This document shows positions 6,304 through 12,453 of a DNA stretch of 15,482 nucleotides, piece by piece. Numbering within the stretch: the first letter of the stretch is position 1; each line of letters starts with the position of its first letter. The notes under the pieces were generated by a model. The model was not told the origin of the DNA, did not search any database, and saw only the letters and a list, made by a program, of their open reading frames with translations. A program made the translations under genes and the position numbers. Source of the stretch: JAHJBR01 sp040757035 (GTDB lineage Archaea; Micrarchaeota; Micrarchaeia; Anstonellales; Bilamarchaeaceae); assembly GCA_040757035.1 (NCBI GenBank), contig JBFLYM010000020.1, forward strand, positions 1 to 15,482, written 5' to 3'.

Positions 6304-7764
6304 ATGAAAACCATAATCGGTCTGGAAATCCATGTTCAATTAAATACAAATGCAAAAATATTTTGCGCATGCCCTGCTAATTATGGCCATACAGAGCCGA
6401 ATACGAATATTTGCCCAATTTGTACAGGACAACCAGGATCAAAACCAATGTCAGTAAATATGGAAGTGATTTCACACTGCTTAAAAATCGCTAAAATGCT
6501 TGATGCGAACCCGGTTTTGGGAAAGGATATCTACATCCAAAGAAAGCATTATTTTTATCCAGATTTGCCTTCGGGTTATCAACGGACTTCGAGACCGATC
6601 GCAAAAAATGGCGAACTAAACGGAATCGGAATTTGGGAAATTCACTTTGAAGAAGATCCTGGAAGGTATGAACTAAAGAAAGGATTTGTAGATTACAACA
6701 GAAGCGGTGTTCCACTTGTTGAGATAGTTACCGCACCTGATATAAAAAATCCAGAACACGCACGCGAATTTCTAAGCAAGCTCGAACATTATTTACGCTA
6801 TTTTGATGTAATAAAAGACGAAGTCGGCACAATGAGAATTGATGCAAATATAAGCATTGAAGGGAGCGCTCGCATAGAGATAAAAAATATTAATTCATTC
6901 TCAAACGTTTATCATGCACTCTTATTTGAGATAAAACGGCAGAAAACCCAAATTGAACAAGGCATTAGAATTGTCCAAGAAACAAGGCATTTTGATGAGA
7001 ACAGTGGAATTACAATAAGATTAAGAAAAAAAGAAACTGCCGATGATTACAGATATGTACCAGATCCAGATATTGCTCCGCTTGTTATTTCAACAACAGA
7101 TTGGAAAACAGCCGAAGCCGGAATTAAAGAACTTCCTGATGTTCGGGCTGAAAAAATTGCCAAAGAATATAATATAGAAATTGACGATGCAAAGGTGCTG
7201 ACAATTGAAAAGGAATTTGCCGACGCCTATGAACAATTGGCAAGGAATTTTCATCCTCAAAAACTTGCAAATTGGATGCGTGGACCACTAAGAAAGCAAT
7301 TAAATTATAGGAATCTTTTATTTAGAACAAGCGGTTTAAGTGAAAGGCATGTTTTTGAACTTTACAAGATGTTTTGTGAAGGCAAAATTACAGATAAAGT
7401 CGTAGAACAGATTTTAATCAAAATGTTGGATAGCGATGCACAAGAAAAAGATGAAGATAAAGAGTTAAAATCCGGATTAAAACTGGGGTCAAAATCAGAG
7501 TCAGAACCAAAATTAAAACCAATGCCAAGTGAGTTGGTCAAAAAATTAGAATTGCTTAAAACCGATGATAATGTAACAATACGAGAAATTTGCAATAACA
7601 TAGTAAAAGAAAATCCAAAAGCTGTTGAAGACTACAAGACTGGAAATACAAAATCAATTTTCTTTTTAGTTGGAAAGGTAATGCAAAAAACTAAAGGAAC
7701 TGCCGATGCAAAAGAAATTGAGGGAATAATAAAGAATTTGATTTTAATCAATAAAACTGATTAA
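6304..7764 (+). CDS. gatB: Asp/Glu-tRNA amidotransferase subunit B
   Basis: A 486-aa GatB, the kinase/transamidase subunit that binds the mischarged tRNA, phosphorylates the Asp/Glu side chain and amidates it. It opens with the canonical IIGLEIHVQL. A zinc site is formed by Cys21, Cys23, Cys37 and Cys40 (CAC...CPICTGQPG). The catalytic cradle includes RKHYFYPDLPSGYQ, DYNRSGVPLVEIV and RYVPDPDIAPL. The C-terminal YqeY-like tRNA-binding domain ends with LVGKVMQKTKG, but is interrupted by a Lys/Ser-rich insert at about 380-408 built from degenerate 12-bp repeats. The presence of CxxC zinc ligands and GatA/GatC neighbours separates it from GatE. Confidence 0.96.
   Translation: MKTIIGLEIHVQLNTNAKIFCACPANYGHTEPNTNICPICTGQPGSKPMSVNMEVISHCLKIAKMLDANPVLGKDIYIQRKHYFYPDLPSGYQRTSRPIAKNGELNGIGIWEIHFEEDPGRYELKKGFVDYNRSGVPLVEIVTAPDIKNPEHAREFLSKLEHYLRYFDVIKDEVGTMRIDANISIEGSARIEIKNINSFSNVYHALLFEIKRQKTQIEQGIRIVQETRHFDENSGITIRLRKKETADDYRYVPDPDIAPLVISTTDWKTAEAGIKELPDVRAEKIAKEYNIEIDDAKVLTIEKEFADAYEQLARNFHPQKLANWMRGPLRKQLNYRNLLFRTSGLSERHVFELYKMFCEGKITDKVVEQILIKMLDSDAQEKDEDKELKSGLKLGSKSESEPKLKPMPSELVKKLELLKTDDNVTIREICNNIVKENPKAVEDYKTGNTKSIFFLVGKVMQKTKGTADAKEIEGIIKNLILINKTD
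7465..7524 (+). repeat. 12-bp x5 degenerate in-frame repeat in gatB
   Basis: Five 12-bp units from 7465 encode LKSG, LKLG, SKSE, SEPK and LKPM. Each has the scheme T(T/C)AAAA-N6 or close to it. The insert falls between two helical parts of the YqeY-like domain, so it is probably a surface loop. Confidence 0.6.
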
Positions 7765-7780
7765 TAAAAATAAAATAAAT

Positions 7781-7789
7781 ATTTATAAG
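7781..7789 (+). promoter_or_regulatory. Putative TATA box of the aRF1 gene
   Basis: ATTTATAAG lies 33-41 nt before the ATG at 7822, which predicts a leader of about 10 nt. No Shine-Dalgarno is visible. Confidence 0.4.
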
Positions 7790-7821
7790 AGATATAAGAC
7801 ATTAGAAGACATGGGACACAC

Positions 7822-8901
7822 ATGACTGATAGCGAAGCACTGTATGAATTTAAAAAGCAATTACAAAAGCTTTCTGAAATAAAAGGAAATGGAACCGAAC
7901 TTGTTTCTGTTTATATTCCTGCCAGTTACCCAATTTCTGAAGCCGCAAACAAACTTAAGGAAGAAGTTAATCAAGCGGGCAATATAAAATCTAAAACTAC
8001 ACGAAACAATGTTATAGATGCGCTCGAACGCATACTTGCCCAGCTTAAAATGTATAGACAAACGCCACCAAATGGAATGGTTCTTTTTGCCGGAAACGTT
8101 TCTGACAATCCTTCAAAAACCACGATTGAAATCTATTCATTAGAACCACCTCAGATGCTGAATATAAGCGTATACAAATGCGATAGTCATTTCTTTCTTG
8201 AACCGCTCCAACAAATGGTTGAAAAAACAGATAGTTATGGATTTGTGGTTATGGACGGAAGAGAGGCAACGATTGCAATTATAAAAGGAACCCAGATTAT
8301 TGTCATAAAAAAGCTTAATTCGATGGCGCACGCAAAGATCAGGAAGGGCGGTCAGTCCGCTAGAAGGTTTGAGCGTCTTATTGAAGAAAGTATAGAATAT
8401 TACTACAAGCGCATTGGGGAAGCAATGGATAATGCATTTCTTGGAAAGGTCAAAGGTGTGATAATAGGTGGGCCAGGTCCTGCAAAGGATTTCTTCCATA
8501 AAATGGCCCCTTATAATTATCAGCATAAAATATTAGGAATTGTGGATACAGGATACACGGATGAATATGGTCTTAGAGAAGCGCTTGCAAAAAGCGAATC
8601 GCTTATCCAAGGGCAAGAAGCAATAAGAGAACGCATTTTGATTGAACGATTTATGAAAGAAATAGTACACGATGGACTTGCGACTTATGGAGCAAATCAA
8701 GTAAAACATGCGATAGAAACAAAACAAGCCGATACAGTATTGCTCTCAGAAGGCCTTGAAAACCAATCGCTCATGGATGAATTAACGGAATTGGCGAAGC
8801 AGAAAGGAATAAATGTTGAAATTATCTCTAAAGATACAGTTGAGGGAATTCAATTCTTACAAGGATTCGGAGGAATGTGCGCATTTTTGAGATATAAATA
8901 G
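7822..8901 (+). CDS. prf1: Peptide chain release factor aRF1 (short form)
   Basis: A 359-aa class-1 release factor of the aRF1/eRF1 family, recognising all three stop codons in the ribosomal A site and triggering peptide release. Domain 1 has GT at 24-25, NIKS (54-57) and YxCxxxF (118-124, YKCDSHF), the stop-reading elements. Domain 2 has GGQ at 176-178 (KGGQSARRFERLIEE). Domain 3 runs from GVIIGGPGPAKDFF to GFGGMCAFLRY and binds the GTPase partner (aEF1A in archaea). Archaeal members are usually about 400-425 aa. The missing part is the Cys4 minidomain normally inserted after the 'TxLLSE' strand: here VLLSEGLENQS goes straight into LMDELTELAKQKG. The gene ends with TAG. Confidence 0.95.
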   Translation: MTDSEALYEFKKQLQKLSEIKGNGTELVSVYIPASYPISEAANKLKEEVNQAGNIKSKTTRNNVIDALERILAQLKMYRQTPPNGMVLFAGNVSDNPSKTTIEIYSLEPPQMLNISVYKCDSHFFLEPLQQMVEKTDSYGFVVMDGREATIAIIKGTQIIVIKKLNSMAHAKIRKGGQSARRFERLIEESIEYYYKRIGEAMDNAFLGKVKGVIIGGPGPAKDFFHKMAPYNYQHKILGIVDTGYTDEYGLREALAKSESLIQGQEAIRERILIERFMKEIVHDGLATYGANQVKHAIETKQADTVLLSEGLENQSLMDELTELAKQKGINVEIISKDTVEGIQFLQGFGGMCAFLRYK

Positions 8902-8946
8902 AAAATAGAAAAAATGAAGAAGACAATGACATGGAGAAGGAATGAT

Positions 8947-9576
8947 ATGAAAAAAGATAAAGGAAATGATAATGGAATAGAGAAACTTCGACAAGGAAAT
9001 AAACGATATTTAATGCGAGCGAATGCGAAGAATTTTGCGAGAAGAAGAGAAGAAACAAAAGATAAACAGCAACCCTATGCAATAATAGTTACATGTAGCG
9101 ATTCGCGCGTTGTTCCGGAATATATATTTGATGCAAATTTAGGCGATATTTTTGTTGTGCGCACTGCTGGAAATGTGATTGATAAAATTGCTCTTGGAAG
9201 CATAGAGTACGCAGTGGAGCATTTGGGCGCGTCGCTCATCGTAGTGATGGGGCATGAAAAATGCGGTGCGATAAAATCTGCATGGGAAATTTTTGGCTCT
9301 GAACGCGGACACACGAATAATGAACATGATAGTAATATTACATATATTCTAAAAAAAGTAAAAAAAGCGGTAAATAAAGCGAAAAAAGAAAACAGAGATA
9401 TTGCGAATGCGATAATCAAAAATATTGAGATACAAATAGAAACAATTGTGAAAAAAAGTGCATTGTGCGCGAACTTAGTAAAACAAAATAAACTTAAGAT
9501 TATAGGTATGAAATACAGCATTAAAAGTGGTTTGGTTGAAGTATTCAAATATTCAAACCGAACTTTAAAAAATTAA
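8947..9576 (+). CDS. Beta-class carbonic anhydrase
   Basis: A protein of about 209 aa catalysing CO2 hydration to bicarbonate. The beta-CA zinc signature is intact: CSDSRVVPE (Cys and Asp ligands, Arg partner) and, 53 residues later, GHEKCG (His and Cys ligands), with VVRTAGNVIDK in between. The C-terminal third is Lys-rich and helical (ILKKVKKAVNKAKKENRD), ending with the usual IIGMKYSIKSGLVEV strand. The frame is open from ATG 8914; I prefer ATG 8947 because GGAGAAGGA (8933-8941) precedes it and the extra 11 residues are unlike the family. It follows aRF1 after 45 nt (12 nt from the upstream ATG), so co-transcription is likely. Bicarbonate is a substrate of early pyrimidine synthesis, but a link to pyrEF is only speculation. 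Confidence 0.92.
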   Translation: MKKDKGNDNGIEKLRQGNKRYLMRANAKNFARRREETKDKQQPYAIIVTCSDSRVVPEYIFDANLGDIFVVRTAGNVIDKIALGSIEYAVEHLGASLIVVMGHEKCGAIKSAWEIFGSERGHTNNEHDSNITYILKKVKKAVNKAKKENRDIANAIIKNIEIQIETIVKKSALCANLVKQNKLKIIGMKYSIKSGLVEVFKYSNRTLKN

Positions 9577-9620
9577 CATATTTTTGCGAAGCGAATTATT
9601 TGCGTTTTATAAAGTTCGAT

Positions 9621-9941
9621 TTATACTACTATTAATGCTTGTGCGATTTTTGGAAATAATATTTCTGGTGGCTGACACACGTTACGAGAAATATTTAAGT
9701 ATTGAGAAGTTTCAGCTATATTTAATGGTTTTTTTGATTTGATTCCTAAAGATGCTAAATAATATGTATACATGCGTGAAAATACACCACTTCTTAAACT
9801 GTCAGTTGTTAACTCTAACTTTGATGCATTAAGCGACGCAATAGTTTTTTTTGGGATTAAGTTAAGTTCCGGCGTTTTTTTAGCCACGTTAATTTCTTCT
9901 TTTTTTGAAATTTTTTGTTGTGAGGTCCCCATAAGCATCAT
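9621..9941 (-). CDS. Orphan small protein, unrecognised
   Basis: A 106-aa minus-strand ORF in an otherwise empty gap, convergent to the carbonic anhydrase gene. Its N-terminal half is Lys/Thr-rich and probably disordered (KISKKEEINVAKKTPE). Its C-terminal half looks folded (SLRSGVFSRMYTYYLASLGI, then ETSQYLNIS). There is no signal peptide or membrane helix. Three candidate ATGs lie close together (9941, 9938, 9932); very AT-rich sequence upstream (9950-10000) offers TATA elements. The minus-strand frame is hydrophilic and protein-like, while the overlapping plus-strand frame (9772-9960) is Phe/Ile-rich and unlikely. Function unknown. Confidence 0.5.
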   Translation of the reverse strand: MMLMGTSQQKISKKEEINVAKKTPELNLIPKKTIASLNASKLELTTDSLRSGVFSRMYTYYLASLGIKSKKPLNIAETSQYLNISRNVCQPPEILFPKIAQALIVV

Positions 9942-10006
9942 TCTACATAACTTATATTAATTACTATCTATAATTATATTTGCATATATTTATATATTTA
10001 ACCACT

Positions 10007-10023
10007 GGAGTCAAAAGGACTCC
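10007..10023 (-). terminator. Hairpin downstream of the NFACT-R gene
   Basis: GGAGTC (10007-10012), loop AAAAG, GACTCC (10018-10023): a perfect 6-bp stem about 40 nt after the stop of the minus-strand NFACT-R gene. In the minus direction the loop is CTTTT and the sequence beyond is very AT-rich. A terminator is the likeliest role. Confidence 0.45.
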
Positions 10024-10064
10024 CAAAAACGAATATTCTTGAAATTACAGTAATCTCAAAAAAT

Positions 10065-10835
10065 TCAACTAAGATAATGCATTTCTCCACTAGGCAAAAT
10101 ATTCTGTATATCGTCTGGATGCACACCAAGCGCATTCGAAATTTTTTTGACCACCTTTCCTTTTTCATGCGTACCAGGAACGATAATTATTTCTTTATCT
10201 ATTTTTCGCTTGCAAATCACGGGCAGAACAATTGCAAATCCATTTTCAATTCCGATTTTAAGTTGAAGAGGTATTTTTCTGAACCATGTTCGTTCGCCGA
10301 GTATTGCGAATGCGCCTTTTTGTATAAAACCGCCTTGCGCGTGTTTTGAAACTTGGCTCTTTTTTACACAATAAACATCAACGGCTGCGCTTTTATTTTT
10401 CCATGCGTTTGAAAAAGATGCCGCAAATTGCGCAACTTCGCGCAGTTCTATTTCATGCCCGTTAATTCCTTCTTTCAGAACGCATACTGCTCCGCCTTGT
10501 ATATCCGCATGGAAAAATAAATCGCGTTCATCAAAATAGTTTTTATAAATAAAATCGTTTTGGTCCGCGCTTTTCCCGCCGATAGCAAGTTTTCCATCCG
10601 AAGTAAAAAAATAATGAAATTTTTCATACCATGCTTTTTTGCGTGCGATCTTTATCTTCTGAAATTGATTTTTCTGCGAGATGGTTTGTTCTTTTTTTAT
10701 TCTTTCTATTTCTTTTTTCGTTTCACTTATTGCTTCAACTACGCGGTCTATTTTTGCGCGCGTTTTTTTTGCGCCTTCGTAGTAAATCGCAGCGTTCTCA
10801 TACACGCTTTTTGTTATATCCAATTTTATATGCAT
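10065..10835 (-). CDS. Stand-alone NFACT-R (DUF814) domain protein
   Basis: A 256-aa protein matching only the C-terminal part of the Rqc2/NEMF/RqcH (NFACT) family. Residues 1-60 contain the coiled-coil end (YENAAIYYEGAKKTRAKI, then helical KKEIERIKKEQ). Residues about 67-180 are the NFACT-R domain: AWYEKFHYFFTSDGKLAIGG, SADQNDFIYKNYFDERDLFFHADIQGG. The rest (GERTWFRKIPLQLKIGI...IIIVPGTHEKGK) is the family's end. Full-length archaeal NFACT proteins are about 600-680 aa and start with NFACT-N and helix-hairpin-helix parts, which are absent: nothing upstream in this frame encodes them, and the intergenic gap carries no remnant. NFACT-R is predicted to bind RNA, and full-length family members act on stalled 60S/50S-peptidyl-tRNA complexes. 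The role of this short form is unknown. Confidence 0.85.
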   Translation of the reverse strand: MHIKLDITKSVYENAAIYYEGAKKTRAKIDRVVEAISETKKEIERIKKEQTISQKNQFQKIKIARKKAWYEKFHYFFTSDGKLAIGGKSADQNDFIYKNYFDERDLFFHADIQGGAVCVLKEGINGHEIELREVAQFAASFSNAWKNKSAAVDVYCVKKSQVSKHAQGGFIQKGAFAILGERTWFRKIPLQLKIGIENGFAIVLPVICKRKIDKEIIIVPGTHEKGKVVKKISNALGVHPDDIQNILPSGEMHYLS

Positions 10836-10857
10836 AAGCCAATTGCCCCCATCACTT

Positions 10858-10904
10858 TGTTGGTTTGTGTTGGTTTGCCATACTCAATCAAATCTCAATC
10901 AAAT
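10858..10904. repeat. Two perfect tandem duplications in a divergent promoter
   Basis: TGTTGGTTTG occurs twice in tandem (10858-10867, 10868-10877), and 5 nt later CTCAATCAAAT occurs twice in tandem (10883-10893, 10894-10904). Both periods (10 and 11 bp) are close to one helical turn. They fill the gap between the divergent NFACT-R gene and the 10947 gene. Confidence 0.8.
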
Positions 10905-10916
10905 TTGGAAGATATC

Positions 10917-10929
10917 AAATATATATTTT
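10917..10929 (+). promoter_or_regulatory. TATA box of the 10947 gene (leaderless)
   Basis: AAATATATATTTT is centred about 25 nt before the ATG at 10947, the spacing expected for a leaderless archaeal transcript. This helps fix the start of the 10947 gene. Confidence 0.5.
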
Positions 10930-10946
10930 GCTGGATATATAATCGC

Positions 10947-11819
10947 ATGGATGGATTAATGAGGATGCTGGAGGGATTTAAATTTGGGCAGCAGAATCCA
11001 TTGGCGGAATTACAGATTCCGATAAATTCGGTATTTCCAACCATCCTCGCGATAATTGAAAACAAACTAAGCGAAAACATGCGCGACGAAATATATAAAA
11101 ATAAGCAATTGCTCGTAGAAACTAAAAATTACTTTAGCCAGCCGGAAAAAACGCTTGTTTCCAAAAAAATAGACAAACAAATTGCGAAAAATGAAACAAA
11201 TACATACGCGCTTGTTTATTATAATCCGGAATCCAAAAAGGCCGAATTAGTTGAAGAAACGGTTTCATTGAATTATGAGGATACCGCTCAACAGATACTT
11301 GAAGAAGGACTCGGACAGCGTTCAACTTATGGATTGTATTCGTTTATTGTTGCGCAAATAATAAAAGAGCAGATAGACGAACCGCTCTTGCGCGAAATAA
11401 TGGCGCGAATAAAAATTGAACAACCAGATCCATTTGGCGGTGGAACTGCAATACAAGTGAATTATGCGGTATTTGATAAGAAAACTTTGGAAAAATATAG
11501 TAGCAAAATAATTGCGCTTAATGATGCGCAATATAAAAAGGCCGAACTTGAAGAAAAAATTGCTGCGCATATTGAATTGATAGATAAAATTGTGGAAAAT
11601 ATGCAACACACAAATTCGGATATGTTAGAATTGATTATGAAACTTCCGCCTCTTTCGAGAGAGCGCATGCTTGCGCTCTTCAGGAAAAAGAAGATTTCTA
11701 AAAAACAAATTGTGGAATTATTGCTCAAAGACAATACGTTCCTTAAAGCGGTAAAAGAAAAAACGAAGTTAATGGACATAATTGATATTTTGCAGGTTGT
11801 ACAAAATCTGAAAAAATAA
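10947..11819 (+). CDS. Unrecognised helical protein
   Basis: A 290-aa soluble protein with no family I recognise. The frame is open back to 10560, but that part is a Phe/Cys-rich shadow of the NFACT-R gene; ATG 10947 sits about 25 nt after a clear TATA box and starts the plausible protein (MDGLMRMLEGFKFG). Residues about 35-110 are charged helices and strands. The middle contains LGQRSTYGLYSFIVAQIIKEQ and a Gly-rich loop (PDPFGGGTAIQVNYAVFDKK). The last 90 residues are helical and Lys/Glu/Leu-rich (LEEKIAAHIELIDKIVENM; LFRKKKISKKQIVELLLKD), a likely coiled-coil or oligomerisation part. Its TAA is directly followed by the convergent eL40 stop with no gap. Probably lineage-specific. Confidence 0.75.
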   Translation: MDGLMRMLEGFKFGQQNPLAELQIPINSVFPTILAIIENKLSENMRDEIYKNKQLLVETKNYFSQPEKTLVSKKIDKQIAKNETNTYALVYYNPESKKAELVEETVSLNYEDTAQQILEEGLGQRSTYGLYSFIVAQIIKEQIDEPLLREIMARIKIEQPDPFGGGTAIQVNYAVFDKKTLEKYSSKIIALNDAQYKKAELEEKIAAHIELIDKIVENMQHTNSDMLELIMKLPPLSRERMLALFRKKKISKKQIVELLLKDNTFLKAVKEKTKLMDIIDILQVVQNLKK

Positions 11820-11972
11820 CTATTTCTTTGCCCGTATATCTTTTCTTTTTGGTCTCATATATACCGAACCGCATTTTCTACATTTTGTTGCTCCTTTTTT
11901 GTTTCTCGCTTTGCATTTTCTACAGATCACTATCTTAGCTATTTCAACATCAGCTTCTGCAAATTTTCCCAT
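11820..11972 (-). CDS. rpl40e: 50S ribosomal protein L40e (eL40)
   Basis: A 50-aa protein, MGKFAEADVEIAK...RPKRKDIRAKK. It has a Cys4 zinc ribbon, CRKC (17-20) and CRKC (31-34), between an acidic start and an Arg/Lys-rich tail (YMRPKRKD). Length and motifs match archaeal eL40, a small component of the large subunit near the GTPase-factor site. In eukaryotes it is made as a ubiquitin fusion; here it is free-standing. GGTGAT (minus strand, 11978-11983) is a good Shine-Dalgarno 5 nt before the ATG. Its TAG stop abuts the TAA of the convergent gene at 11819. Confidence 0.93.
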   Translation of the reverse strand: MGKFAEADVEIAKIVICRKCKARNKKGATKCRKCGSVYMRPKRKDIRAKK

Positions 11973-12049
11973 GTGTAATCACCAGCTCTTAAATATCTAA
12001 ATTTAAAACAGGTATAGGATGAATTAACATTTATTTTTATTTATTAAGT

Positions 12050-12062
12050 TTAGAATATATAG
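12050..12062 (+). promoter_or_regulatory. Putative TATA box for tRNA-Thr
   Basis: TAGAATATATAG lies 30-40 nt before the mature tRNA 5' end at 12091, as expected for an archaeal tRNA promoter. Confidence 0.45.
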
Positions 12063-12090
12063 CAAACCAACAATATAAAAATGATGATGT

Positions 12091-12175
12091 GCCTCAGTAG
12101 CTCATTGGTAGAGCGCCTGTCTTGTAAAATAAACAAGTAAACAGGAGGTACCGAGTCCAATTCTCGGCTGGGGCT
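12091..12175 (+). tRNA. tRNA-Thr(UGU) with a 13-nt intron
   Basis: A complete cloverleaf. Acceptor GCCTCAG pairs with CTGGGGC (12168-12174, one U-G pair); D-arm GCTC/GAGC; anticodon stem CCTGT (12116-12120) with ACAGG (12141-12145); T-arm CCGAG/CTCGG. The anticodon loop after splicing is CU-UGU-AA, giving UGU (Thr); the discriminator is U73 and no CCA is encoded. The loop is interrupted by 13 nt after position 37. Odd points: the T-loop reads TCCAATT, so position 55 is C rather than U, and position 15 is U facing A48 rather than the usual G15-C48. The structure is intact, so I take it as a working gene, but those positions deserve a check. Confidence 0.9.
12127..12139 (+). other. tRNA-Thr intron at 37/38 (bulge-helix-loop type)
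   Basis: The 13-nt intron lies between A37 and A38. C32-U33-U34-G35 pairs with CAAG (12134-12137), giving the 4-bp central helix of an archaeal splicing motif, with bulges UA|A on the 5' side and UA|A on the 3' side. The intron is too short for an inner helix, so this is the relaxed bulge-helix-loop form. It should be cut by the archaeal splicing endonuclease. Confidence 0.75.
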
Positions 12176-12216
12176 ACTTTAAAAATATATATAATTATTC
12201 CAGAAACGCCAGAAAA

Positions 12217-12402
12217 GTAGAGGTGCGATCCAAAAAATATTACCCGTTCTATACGTCGTTGATCAACTATGGTGGTGGAGCGAACTTATCCGATTTGTCC
12301 AAGATGATTGAAACCGAAGCTGCATGGAAACTGACCGCTGGCTTTTTCTGGAATGAGCGCGGAAAAGAAATAGATTTCATAATTATTTTTATTTTAGTGT
12401 AA
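12217..12402 (+). pseudogene. GC-richer coding remnant, ATPase/nuclease-like C-terminus
   Basis: A frame runs open from the tRNA 3' end to TAA at 12400-12402. Its convincing part starts at about 12217 (possible GTG at 12223) and encodes about 60 aa, including YGGGANLSDLSKMIETEAAW and GFFWNERGKEIDFIIIF. The FW-x3-GKEIDFI ending resembles the C-terminal PD-(D/E)XK-like part of archaeal/bacterial AAA ATPases of the DUF4143 or DUF234 type ('..W...G.EIDfv'). The GC content is 47-50% in lines 12241-12360 against about 35% around it. There is no good start, promoter or N-terminal domain, so it is probably a fragment of a transferred gene left beside the tRNA. The family guess is weak. Confidence 0.35.
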
Positions 12403-12453
12403 AAGAAAACAAAAAGAAAATAAAAAACCAATTTGCGAAACTCATGTGATGAA

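Noticed and set aside
9772..9960. Plus-strand 62-codon frame over the orphan minus ORF.
   Set aside because: Phe/Ile-rich composition typical of a shadow of a Lys-rich gene; no promoter or Shine-Dalgarno.
10858..10904. CRISPR-like array.
   Set aside because: Units are 10-11 bp, in pairs, with no spacers.
10560..10946. N-terminal extension of the 10947 protein (open frame back to 10560).
   Set aside because: The extension is Phe/Cys-rich, lies antisense to the NFACT-R gene, and the TATA box at 10917 points to ATG 10947.
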